Assembly: GCA_012845835.1 (NCBI GenBank)
Contig: JABAKD010000010.1
Span: forward strand, 17,495,204-17,559,203
DNA: 64,000 nucleotides
Direction of reading: 5' to 3'
DNA from: Undaria pinnatifida
Lineage: Eukaryota; Sar; Phaeophyceae; Laminariales; Alariaceae
This document shows, in pieces, positions 18,401 through 31,600 of this stretch; the stretch's first letter is position 1, and every line of letters begins with the position of its first letter. The notes below the pieces were generated by a model. It did no database searches, was not told where the DNA came from, and worked only from the letters and a program-made list of their open reading frames with translations. Both the position numbers and the translations under genes were made by a program.

Positions 18401-21400
18401 CTCCAGAGATGCCAAGGATAAGGCAAGAGTCGTCCCACGCTAGGCAGGGGTGGTGCAGCAGATCCCCAGAGTGTTTCTTGAGCTCCTGACCATTGAGGAG
18501 CTCGAAAAACAAATCCCCATCCGAAACACAACTTCGAAGGCATTATTCGCTCGCGGAACCCGACCAACACTTCACTTGCTGTGCGCTCTACGGTGGTCCT
18601 GACGGTAGCCCCGAAAAACAAGACGGGCTCGTAAAGGCACCAGAAATACGAAACTTGAGGAGCCCAAAAAACAAAAACGTTTTTGGCCCGTAAACAGTTC
18701 CACCACCTACCCGGGGTTTCCCCCTTCTTCTTTTTTTTTTCCGGGGCTCCGCAAACACGGTGTAGGAGAAGTTCTATACCCTCACCGAAGCACGATAGAG
18801 GCACAATAACACTTTTGGTGTAAAATAGTTTCTGAATGGTGACGGAGCTCCTTAATAAGCCCAAATCGTCGGAAAATACGCCATTTTGTTTTTGCAATGA
18901 TTCTTGTTGCGTATGTAGGCCATGGATTTTTTCATCCTACGGTATGTATATGCTGTAGCAGTTTTGATTTTCTCCGGATCAGCTTGTGGGAGGATCATGT
19001 CTCAAGCTCTCAGGTTAAGGAACCTACGAAAAAGAAAACAATGGATGGTGCACCTCGATCGTAACGCACGCGAAAAGAAGAAAAAAAGGACGGAAATGTG
19101 CATCCCAGAAAAAACGGACAGTCCCATTGCCTGGGCGTACAAAAGGAAAGTTTTTTTTTGTGTCAAAACAAGAATGGCACGTACGTGCCGACGATAATGT
19201 TGGCGTAAAAAATCAGCATAACATAGCCCTAGGCTAGCTCTATTAAGATTGTTTGTTTTTTTGTCGAACGTGTGGTACCCCTGCCATATCGCCGCTAGCA
19301 CGCGAATGTATAGTCGAAAGCCTTAACAGATAGTGTACGAAGTATTAAGCTAACGAAAAACAAGATCCGCCAGGTAATGAGACAAAAATTCTACACGGCA
19401 ATGCAATGCGCGTACTCTTTTGATTTGCTATGATGGTGGTGCAGCAGTGTAACTAATAACTGGAATTACTTTCGACGACAAGCGGGTGACGATATAGAGG
19501 ATGGCCCCAGCGCACCAAAACACTAAACTGCTGATTTCAAGCGCGACACACGGCACCTGGTGACCGAACCTGAACTACACGTGCGGGGTTCTGTTCAGAC
19601 GCGTCTCGGTCGCCACTGACAAACTCTTTCTTGGGTGTTAGTATTATTAGTAGCTTTCCTTCCAACGATGTGCCGCACGCACACAAAATATTTTTTTTTA
19701 ACGCAAAAAGCTGACAGAAATACGGCAAGACACTGCAGTGTTAAGATGCGGCCTCGAAAGGCCTGTAATTACCCGAATTGAGATCACTTGGATGGGTTTC
19801 GTATGATGAGGTTGGCGTTTTATATTCGAAAAAGTTGGGAAATAGATCGGAGGCACGTGCCTCCGATGTCAGAAGCTATCCGGGGCTCTGGTGGAATCGA
19901 ATAAAGCTACATCTCGACGAAGGCAAAGAAAGTGAGTACTCTCCGAGGACCTGCTCAATTGGCAGACCTGCAACGGGCACTCTGTTTCCGTCCAATACCC
20001 TTACAGCAGTATACCACTCTCACCGAAATCCACCATATTTCTCTGCGTGTATTCCCTTGAAAAATTGACACATGTCTTGAAAGTCAGCATGAGTTTATTG
20101 TATCGCCTCCCTCAAATGGGATAAAAATTAACTCCTTTTTTCACCCCCCACACAACTACCTATATAAAACACGCCACCGTGGTGTACCAGGCGCGACCTT
20201 TGGTTTGATCGCGCGAAGACCGAACACAACGACATCGACCTTGAGGTGCGGCTGCTGGGGGAAGCCGTGCGGATAATTGGAAGCCATATGGACGTCGTCG
20301 ATCAGTCGGCTGCTGCTGTGCGCAAGAATCGGGATCATCCTGCAACAGGTGTGATCGCGAAACGAGCGGCAGTACGGCGCAAGATACACCTACACCTCAA
20401 ATGTAAGAAAGGCAGGCTGATGTTTTCCAGGAATAAAATAAAATCTTGGAGGCCTCTAGAGGGCATGCAGCAGATTCTAAGAATTTTCTGAGAGCTCCTG
20501 AGCATGAGGATCTCAATAAGAATCTCCCCCCCCCCCATACATGAATTTTCGAAGACATTTTTCGTTCGAGCAACTCGACGAACATTTCTATGCGCTAAGT
20601 ACTCCTAATATATGTATATACATATATATGGCAAGTGCTACGATAGAGATATATTACGGTATACCGTTTTTTGGCGAAATAACTTTCAGAATGACGGGGC
20701 TCCTTAACCCAAAGTCACCCTAAGACGCGTGCTACGATGATAGAGGCATTAAGGTATACCGTTTTTTCGCGAAATGAACTTCTGAATGACGGGGCTCCTT
20801 AACCCAAAGTCACCCTAAGACGCGTGCTACGATGATAGAGGTATATTACGGTATACCGTTTTTTGGCTAAATCACCTTCTGAATGACGGGGCTCCTTAAC
20901 CAAAAGTACCCCTGAGACGTCTTCTACGATAGAGGTATTAAGGTATACCGTTTTTTGGCGAAATCACTTTCTGAATGACGGGGCTCCTTAACCCAAAGTC
21001 GTCGGAAATACCAATACATATTTTTTGCATGATGATTCTCGTTGTGTACCTGTTAATGGGCCATGAAATTTTTCATCCGCGATAAAGCAGGTTTTATTTT
21101 TTTTCTTGAAGTCAGTTTTTTTAGTTTAAGAAGGACATGTCTTAAGCTCCTCCGAAAGTGAAGGGTAGTATTAAGAAAAAAAGGTGTGTTGCACCTCTCA
21201 CCTCTATTGTAGGACGCGTCATGTTTACGTAAAGGTATAATGCTAGCCGATAGTTTCGACGCGTGAGGACCTCAACCGGTCAGAAAAAAAAAAAATATGA
21301 CCCAAAAAGTGAAAATTCTTACCTTCGGATGACTCAGGCGTGCGTTTTCTGTCTACCGTTGGAGAAAGGAGGTTGCAGTGGTCTTTCGAGCGTTACTATT

Positions 21401-24400
21401 ATCGAGTTAACCCATCGAAAATAGTCAATTTTATTGTTAAATTATTGAAGAATTTCGAGGATGTTCTTGCTGCGTCGCCATGTGCATCGTGACCAAATCA
21501 AGGGCCTAAAGACACACACATAAAAAAAAACGCCTTCCTCGCTGTCCGCAACCTCTCTTTCCGAAAAATATAATTGGCTGGCCGACGTATGTGTGAATAC
21601 CCAAAACGGTCCATATATTTACGAAAGAGCAGTAAGGCCGGTTTTATCTCCCCGTCACCATTTTTCAGGAAGTGACGCCGGCACGATACAATAAAACACC
21701 CGAACTCAAGGAAGTTCCTGCCGCGTCTCCATATACTCGTGACCAGAACACGCGCGCGTGTGCACATACCGAAAGGAACAACCGCTTATTCTGCGGTCCG
21801 CTACTTACTGCTATAGTATACGATAAAGACTCTGAAGCCTGAATTTATATTAGTCCGATATCGGAAAATCTACACGCCAGATCGGTTCTCTCTCACCATT
21901 GCAACTCCAGGAAGCAGCGACGGTGCCCGTACGGGCGCGGGAAGATGGACGGAGACGACTCCACCACCAGCAGACGAAGCCTCTTCCAGCGCCAAAGCAA
22001 GGCCGGCCACAGCTGGTAGTGTGCAGGAGGGCGGTTCTGCAGCACCATGCAGCAGCAGCAGCGTCGCGGTGTCTACGAGCACGGCACCTTCATGTGACAC
22101 GCCAGAAGGAACTGCTGTTGTAGCTCGAGATGATCCGTCGCTCCGAACAACGGAAAGCAAGATGGAGGAGATTTTTGAGAGCCAGACGCGAATCCAGCGG
22201 CTCGTAGAGGCCCAGGTAATTGCTAATCTAACCCTTTCACTACTGCTATTTGTGTCCCGCGCTGGTGCCAACTTAGTTTGACTCGAAACCTCAGGCGCAG
22301 TGCTACGGAGGTCAAGCCATTGGTGGGCGTCGCCTCCCTACCCCCACGCGCAGCGACTCTGTAACGCTGTGTGACGCAACGTATAGTACCTTCCAGCGGA
22401 GGTGAAACTTTTTGGGGGGAAGGCTGCGAACATTTTCTGACACAGAAGTCAGGCAAACCTTGAAAAACGACTATTTTAATACCATATTGTAATTCATGTT
22501 TTCACCACCACTTGTACTTTCCAGCTCAACTAGTAAGGGTTGTTCATTCCCTCGGCGACCTTTTGGACAAGCTATTGGTAAAATATGTCTATTTCGTTTA
22601 GCTATGGTGTATCTCTAACAACAGTGTCTTCCCTTCTCTTCCCCCCCCCCCGGTCCGCGCGTGCCTTCATTCCTGTCGCGAATAGGGTTGAAAAGTTCAA
22701 CGTTCCCGCCGTGTCATCAGCTATTTATGCTCGTCGATTTTTGCATCGAGTTTTGCTAAATCACGCTCTCGCGCTTTCCGCTAGTCAATTTCGACGCAAG
22801 AAAAAGTCCCTACGAGCACGAGTACGCACCCGGGGAGACTTGAACCCATGACCTTGACTTCTGCAGGGAAGTTATTCACCCACTACCCCATCGGGGATTC
22901 CTGCTTGTCTATCATGTAGCACGTCGAAACAGGATTGTTTTTACATGTGCGAAGAAAAAAAGCAACCGGCCTCATGCCTTCTTACCCTACCTGACAGTAG
23001 GAAAAAAAATTGAGACCCGAGCGATAAGAAAAAGCGACCAATCTGATGTCCTACACCATGCAGTGCCTCAAGACAGGAACTTTTGACCCATGCGAGAAAA
23101 CATCGGCCGACCCTAGGGCTTGCCATACTGTTAACTTTTTTTACCTTTGGAGCGAAGACAACTAAGTCTTGGACCGACCTTGTGTCCACGCATACCCCGA
23201 ACAGGAAACTATGAAATTTTGACCCCTGCGAAGAAAAAACGCGGCCGACCTCATGTGCTATATGAGCTACAGCTACAGCGGCACTATATAGGGGTGCCCC
23301 AGAAAGGCGGTGGTGTGCCGCCATCTGCAATACGACCGCCTTATAGAGGGAAGCTGCCTTATTCATTCCCGGTGATGAGTGCGATTCCCCAGTCGCGCCA
23401 AGCGATTTGGACCGCCTTATATCGGGATACCGCCTTATATAGGGATACCGCCTTACCGGGGGAAGCCGTCTTATTCACCTTGTTCGTTCCGGGTTATGAG
23501 TGCAACGCCCCAATAGCGCCAAGCGGTTTTGACCGCCTTGTATCGGGGTACCGCCTTATATAGGGATATCGCCTTATTGGGGGAATGCTGCCTTGTTCTT
23601 TCCGGGTTATGACTGCAATTACCCAGTCGCGCTAAGCGATTTCGACCGCCTTATATCGGGATATCGCCTTATATGGAGATACCGCCTTGTCGGGGGACCC
23701 CTACGGTATTCATTCCGGGTTATGAGTGCCTTTCCCCAGTCGTGACAAGCGATTTTGACCGCCTTATATCGAGATACCGCCTTATATAGGGATATCGCCT
23801 TATTGGGGGACCCTTGCTGTAAATCCTAAACAGGAGCTTCTAACCCGTGCCAAGAAAAGAGCGACCGACCTCATGTTTCTAGTCGACAAGGCCGAGCAAG
23901 AGGCCAACGCAGAAGCCGCCATTCTCAAGGGCATGCAGCAGGAGACTGCCGACGTCAACGAGGCAGCGTTCGACAACCGCGTCGTTCAACGACAGAAGCT
24001 TATTGCGAAGCGCGAGGTGGCCTTACAGGTGACGATTGTTTTTTTCGGACACACTGAAGGCGCTGTAGACGCATGGAATGAACGGTTTATGTTGTACGAC
24101 TTCGAATAACCCACCCCCCCTTTTTTGGCGGTCACGACAATGGTTATCGAGTTAGATCATCTTGTGCGGGGTGGAGAACCCCAACTCCGCACAAGGGGAA
24201 TGATCGTATCACGTGGTGCGAATATGATGAGGCAGTTACATTGTAATACCCGTTGCTGTCTCTGGAGTGGCCACACCAGAAAACAAGGTAACTAATTGGC
24301 GCTGTCATCCATAAACAAGAAAGTAGGCACAAGGTGCCGAAGTCCGTCTTTCGAGCGGTTCTTGGAAGGATGCAGTTCACCCTTCATGCGACTCGCCGAA

Positions 24401-26046
24401 AACCTCACGCCGCTTCGCGCTTGGTGCAAGCAATGTCTGCCTCGTTGGTGTGGTGAAAACCCGACGTGCTCCGTCCCGGCATAGTAGGGATGCGAGGGTC
24501 TATGGTCTACACCACTACGGCCGTGCATAAACTGAATACACCCCCCCCCCCCCCCCCCGAACCTTGGAATGTGAACTGTACAAGGAGGCACATAATGTGT
24601 TTTACGGAGGAGATGAGGAAAACAGACGGATGTTACGTGGGAAAGTTTGGTTGCACTAGATAGTTGGTAGCGAGAAAACGATCGCTACGTTAGTAGGTAG
24701 ACGGTTGTCGAAGATGGCAAACCAGGAAGGAGGTGAGACGAGCAAAACAAAAATATACCTGGCACAATACAGTAGGTGGCCCTATATAGTGCGGTTCATA
24801 TAGTGCGGGTGTCCGATATTGTGCGGGTGAAATCGTTTGGCACAATATAGACCCCTCTATAGTGGCCGGTTTTTATATAGTGCGGGTGCCCGGTATATTG
24901 CGGGTAAATTTTCGTGACACATACCCGCACTATACAGGGCCACCTACTGTACAGGGAAGAAGGGGTGTGTAAGATTAGGAGTAGGAATGAGCGGTGGTCC
25001 GTCTCGAAAAGGATGCGTGGTCAATGGTCAAATGACTTAAGGTAAGCAGCAAACGAGTACCGCCCGCCTATGTGCCATCATTTTTGGCCTCTTTGCGCAT
25101 TTTTGGGATCCGGTCTCCGTTCAGATTGCCCATAAAAAATATGAAAAAAACAACAGAAAAGACTGAATCTACGATAATAGCCCGCCCAAAAAAACAGCGA
25201 TTTTCTTGAACGAACGAACGTTTCATCAATCATCATGGCTGCTCGACACAAGGAAGGATACTATTGAAAAAACCACATCCACACATTTTACTGCGTGCAA
25301 AGGTCTAACGATCGACGACGTCGGGTGTCGAGGGACACCGTACTTGAGGAGATACGGCCGGGAGCTGGTTTTGAAACCGGCGATTTCGTTAAAGAAAAGT
25401 TGGGGGGGCTACCGTAGTAAGATTCAAAAGAATCTCTTGCACAGGGATTTCAGAACCTGTGAAGCGTCGGTATGAAGGGCGGTACAACAGAGCTTTTGGG
25501 GGTTGGTATATTTACTAACAGCTCGCAGGGTGGATCTGTCATCCAAGATCCAGACGGAATTTTCCGTAGTGTACAGACAAGCATGTCCTGACGAGCAGTC
25601 TCGCCTGGGTTGAGAGCGTTTCTGCTAAATGTGAAAAACGCGTGCTGTCGACACTCTTCAGTCATGCCTATAAACGCCCCCAACGCTTTGAAACTGTGCA
25701 GAACCAGCTACGGTACCAAGAAGCTTTGGAGAAGCTCCGCCTTGTGGAAAAAGAATGGGGACCTTTCCTCGACGTGGATGTCTCCGCTGGTGCCTCGTTC
25801 GCTCCTAGCTCTTCTTCCCGCAAGAGCGATACCCCCCAGGATTCTGCCAGGGGGAGGAATAGTGGTGTGGCAAGCGCAGGAAGTAGAGGCGAACGCGGCG
25901 ATGAGGTGCGACTAGAAGCAAGTGGGCGGGATGACAGAGGAAGGAGGGAAAAAAAAGGGAAATCATAAATTTAAACATTTCGGAAGGAGGGTACCATACA
26001 TTGCCTAGACGTTCGTCTGACGACCCATCCGCCTTTCCCCTATCCA

Positions 26047-26121
<75 letters not shown>

Positions 26122-28541
26122 GCGATCGTGTGCCACGAAGACGATATGTCTGTGGGTTATCGGGCTCATGTCGATCAATATCTCCGGTGAGAAGCTAAGC
26201 CGCGCCTACTACGGCTGCTTTTCGGAGTCCCCCACGGTGCCCACCAGAGGTTGGATGTCCTTCGAGGAAGGCCCAACAGATATTGTCGTTAACTCCGTGG
26301 TGTCAAAAAAGGTGCGATCTCCGGCATCATGTTAACACCAGACATACGCGGCGGTAGAGGAGGCGCGCCATTTTTGTTTCCCTAGGCTCTCTCTTACGCC
26401 TCTCCCAAAAACGAATTTGGGAGAAACACATCAGAAGTGCTCATAATACGCACACGATAAGAAATCCCATGTCCTAGGCAAAAAACGAAAGTTTTTGCCC
26501 CCCCCCCCAAATGATGTTTTTGCACGATTTTCGTGTGATAAGAAGAAGGCCCGTCATTCGGAAAACGATTCAGTCCAAAAGTGATGCGTCTATCGTAGCC
26601 ACACCAAAGTGGGACCGCGGGCCGCGTTAGCCCGGGATGGTGCAGCACAGAAGCACTATACAGGACGAGCAGGCCGTGACAAGCGATTGTCACACCGCCC
26701 TAACCCGGACTACCGCACTAAATGGTACCCCTCGAACGCGGACCCACGACTAATACCGCACTAAAGTGGAACCCCGCACTATAGGGTACAGCACTAAAGT
26801 AGAACCCCGCACTATAGGATCTCGCACTCAAGTTGGATCCCGCGATATGGGGTACTGCACTAAGGTGGAACCCCGCACGGTAGGATACGCACTAAAGTGG
26901 AACATCGCACTATAGGATACCGCACTAAACCGGGTCACGAGCGAATGCGAGTTTCTACTTTTGCTTACGGCGTAAAACAAAACAGGTAGGACTCCTTTCG
27001 AGTTTGCCCCGAAGCGTCCGCCGACTACCATCTACATCAACGCATACAAGCTGACGACAGGAACAAACGTCAAGCATCAAATACCCTCCTGCGCGACTGG
27101 CGAGTTCTGAGCGACAGCTCTACAACGATTCATATTTAGGCTCAAAACGACTCATTCGTGCAAGAAACTATACGGGCCTCTCTCTGCGTTGAATTTTGCA
27201 CTTGTGAAGGTGGCGACGTTTGTCGCCCTAGCGTCGCGGTAGGCCTGACCCAACACTACGGTGTAGTACCTACTGTTCAAGTCACCCTCGTGGCTTTTCG
27301 TTTTCAGCGACCCAGAACCTCTTGCGCGAGCGACTGCTACCGCTTTTTTTGTGCCTTTCGGGGCTATCTACAGTGTGTTTATGCCTCTTCGGAGCTATGC
27401 ACTGTATGGTATGGGGGTCACTTCATTCCTGCGGCTTTCGTTTTCAGGGACTTGGCGCCCCTCGCGCGACGGGGGTCATACCACGCTAGGGGGTGCAGCA
27501 GATTCTAAGAAATTTCTGAGCTCCTGGCACGAGGAGGAGCTCAAAGTTTCACCAGAACCATTGTTGATTTCGAAGACATTTCGTTTCGCGCAAACCCGAC
27601 CCCCCGGTATGAACAGTTCGAAACAAATTATTTTTCTCGTAAAATTCTCATGTTTCCTCGCTTGAGGAGCGTCAGAGAACAAAAAAAAAAAATGTCGTAA
27701 AATTCACGTAGTTTTCCTCCCTTAAGGAGCGTCAAAAAAAAAAAGGCCAAAACAATGCAACCCGTACCATGGGATGGCCTACAGGCAACCTCTTTGGTAC
27801 GCTTCGGGGCTACACCGCGACGATATTGCCGTCTCTCCCGTTGTTGGGCTTTTTTTGTTTTCAGGGACTCGAAGCCCCCCATCGGCGACGGGCAACCTCT
27901 ATGTTGCCTTTCGGGGGCTGTACTGACTGCTGTGTGGTATTTGGGTCTCTCCTCGCGCTTCTTGCCTTCGGGGACTCTCAGAGCCCATCGCGCGGCGGGA
28001 AACCTCTTTGTCGCCTTTCGGAGCTGTGCTGTGCGGAATGGTCCCACGGTATTGTAGGGATTGCACGTTTTCGGCCAAGTTTTTTTTTTCTGACATTCTG
28101 ATGGTTGAGCTGCTCAAGCGTGAAACTATCGGTTAGCGTGCCGATTTTGTGAGCACATTTTATAAAAATATTTCAAGGACGTCAGCCGTGAGTTCGACGA
28201 ATTTCAGGTCAATACTCATCTTTGCAAGCTGCGTTGTTGATACTTGTAATATGCTATGTGGGTGAGTTTTTTTCATAATGGGATGGGTCATATTGTTCTG
28301 TTAAAAAACAAACACATGCGATACATATACGAGTACTGTATATACATATTTTATGAAAAAATATTTCAAGGGCGTCAGCATATTTGTTCTTGGTCGGGTT
28401 GCGCGAACGAACGTCTTCAAAGTCGTGCTGTTTCGGGTGAGCTTTGATTGGGCTACTCATGCTAGGAACTCTCAGAAAATTCTTAGAATATTCTGCACTC
28501 CTAGCGTGAGATGGCCCTGTTGTTGTTGTTGTTGTTGTTGC

Positions 28542-28602
<61 letters not shown>

Positions 28603-31600
28603 GCTGTTGTTGTTTTCAGTTCCGCGACATGCTCCGCCAAATATAGTTTTCGCCAAAAATATACCAGGTAGATAGTTAAGTCCGTTTTTTTAGTGGCCGA
28701 AACTCGGTGTTGAAAAATTGGGTGCCCTCGTAGCCTGTGGTGCCCTGTAAGTTTTTGAGCTGGTGCTGAAAGCACGATTGATAGAGATCGTCCTTGGCGC
28801 AGCCTCTTAAATGCCAGTCCGGCGCACGATTTACAAGTAACTGCTGTATTTTCGAGTTTTTTTTAAGCCTCAGCCTATGTAAGTATTGGGTGTTTCATTG
28901 TTGGTTGGTTTCAGGCTGCAGGAAAAAGAAGCTATTTTGGCCTCGATCGGGTGGTTACCATTGTATCTCTCCCATCCCCAAGTACACTTGGTTGTTGACA
29001 TTGCGGGGATGCGAAGGTCTATGGTCCGACGGACAACACATGCAGATGATCTGTACGAGCGCAAAGTTCCGACACACCACAGCCATGCATGATACGATGA
29101 TTACCCGCTCCCTGCTTTGGGTCGGTGACAGCCAGACTTGCTCCATCTACAGTCGTTGTGCTACGGCCGTGCATGCCGATGACTACCCCGCCTCCCCCCC
29201 CGACGCGCGCTTTGGCACGTCTCTTGTGAAAACCTTGCAGCCACGAAAGGGTGTGCCGGCATCCAATGCGGACACGTGGTTCGTCGACGGCGCGACACTT
29301 CCCGAAGTCAATGGGAGGTGAGCGCCCTTCAGCTGTATAACATGGTGTCCAATCTGGAACAGCCGACATCACATGGAGAAATAGCTATAACACGTTCACC
29401 CTGGGTGGTAGTCACGAGGCGGCTTTACAACGTTTTTCGGCAAGGCGTGATGATCGTATGATCGAGCGTCACCAAAACAAGAGTTCGATCGATTCCTTCG
29501 ACCGCCATTTTTTCTTGCCGATTTCAAAACGCGTCGAAAACAAGTCGAGGATCATCCCCTCAACAGCCCTTCGGAAAGTCCTCTGCTTGCTTCCCTGGTG
29601 GATTACGTGCGCGCTTTTTTTTCTCACGATCGCCTCCAGAAAGCGTCATCAGCTGGATGTAGCATACCTGGTACATACACCTCACTAATCAACACGATAA
29701 AACCCTGTCCCCGGGAAAACTCGCGCACGCCGTGATATAAACCCTTTCCTTGGTCGATAGCGTACGGCAGGGACATGAACCGAGGATATCGATTACATTT
29801 TCGACCCCCATTGCCGATACAATGAAATCTTCAAGCTGTGTCACTGACCAAACAAAACAAAAAACATAAAAGCTGTACCAGTACCTGGTGTGCTTGAGGT
29901 TTCCACGCCAGTTTCTACGCCAGTTTACGGTATAGATGGAAAAGTAGGATCAGCTCAAGGCCCAACAAACAAATAAAAAAGCATTTATCGTACACCGACT
30001 CAAATCTTCACGAAACACCGAGGCACACGAAACCGAGGGTATCAATTACTTCGACCCCCACTGCCGTTCCACGTCAAACGTTCTCGAGGATCTCCTCTAC
30101 AGATACGTTTCCCGGTATGTACCATCACCATCGAAATGCGGGAAAAAAAATAGCACTATTTTGCTCCCACCCCATCTCGTACCTCTACCATGCACCAGAT
30201 ATATGTTGGCAAGGAAAACCACTTAATGGTTGCGCTCCAAATTTTTATATATGTATTTTGTTCATGCACATGCCTTTGTTGATACGGCACGGCTAAGTAG
30301 CACATGGGCCAATGATGTCGATCCGTCCGACCGCCAATAGTGACGAGATACTCGTCCAAATCCCTCGCAGGCACCCTTAGCAGCCCCCTTCCCCGCAAAA
30401 ATCAATCCCGGTACACGCCAGACATTTCTCGAAGATCTCCTCATCCATGGTCTTCTCGCCGAAAAAAAAACTTTACCGACCGTACGCGCCAGAAGTTATC
30501 GAGGATCCCATCAACAGCTCTTTCTTTCCCGGTAAACGCTTCTCCGATACGCGCCAAAAGGTGATACGAAATTCGATGAAAGTTGAGGAGCATTAAGAGC
30601 TGAAAAGTGGGAATGCTGAACAGTATACGCGAAAAAAAATAAGACTCGTACCGGAGGGGAGAAGGGGAGAGACCTGTGACCACGGCTTGTCCAGAAGGTC
30701 GCTGAGTGAGGGTAAAATCTTTGTACGAGTTGAGCTGAAAATAGTCTTACTACGGTAGCCTCCCCAACTTTTCTTCAACGAAATCGCCGGTTTCAAAAAC
30801 CAGCTCCCGGCCATATCTCCTTATGTACGGTGTCCCTCGATACCCCGACGTCGTCAATCGCTAGACCTTTGCACGAGAAAATATATGGATACCTGTTTCT
30901 TAACAGTATCCTTCATTGTGTCGAGCAGCCATGAAACGTCCGTTACAAAGAAAATAGCTGGTTTTGGGGGGGGCTATCGTAAAATCAGTCGAAAGTGAAA
31001 CTTGATGATGAAAGAAAAATTTGACCCTCCTCGAAGTGCGATAGTGCTGAGGTGGCGGGGTTACTGCCGATAGTCAAATACATCATGTACGCCGAACGCT
31101 CCACCCGAGCATTCATTCAGACACAACACAAAAACACAACGCGGATGCTGCGCCACCATTTAGTCGCTATTCCGGGCATACATGCCAATATCCCGCTGCG
31201 ATGTAGCCAACCTACTATTGAAACTCCCTAATATTCTTCAAACCGTTGACATTGCAGTATCCTGGTACAAAGCATAATAATCGACGAAAAACGGCGTTGA
31301 GAAGTCCCCCTTTCTCGTACAGTAATGGCGTGGACACCGTCATGCTAAAAACGCACGCCTTGACCGATACCTGCTACGCCATACGGTGTTACAGATACAT
31401 GAACCGAGGGAGCCACGACGGCGCTCCTCGCTACCGCAACCCCAACAACATCTACATCTTTCGGCACTCCTTGAGACGCTCGGAAGAGCTAGGGATAACT
31501 CGCCACGCGTGCCTTCCGGAGCATGAGCTGGTCGGCGAAGACACGGAGTCAGCGATATCTGCGGCCGCGCTATCACTGGGCCGGGAGATCAGCGGAAAGG

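Larger units (their letters stand above)
22216..23890. other. Large gene intron 5
   Basis: Holds a tRNA-derived SINE (22540-22905, reverse) and a multi-copy CCGCCTTATATAGGG tandem array (23240-23830). Confidence 0.6.
24029..25581. other. Large gene intron 6
   Basis: Holds a repeat at 24300-24560 (relative at 33100-33345), a long C run (24540-24557), the TA-flanked miniature element 24770-24949, a short region shared with 7040-7110 (24970-25060) and a family J copy (25165-25425). Confidence 0.55.
26312..29240. other. Large gene intron 8
   Basis: Holds a reverse family A copy (26390-26600), a 25-35 bp CGCACTA(A/T)AGTGGAACCC array (26690-26935), a 110-bp tandem set (27340-28045), family B copies (27478-27620; reverse 28085-28250 and 28375-28510), a (TTG)n run (28519-28616) and a piece of the 24300 repeat (29000-29180). 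Confidence 0.55.

Noticed and set aside
28254..28775. Poly-Thr minus-strand frame
   Set aside because: Translation of a (TTG)n microsatellite.
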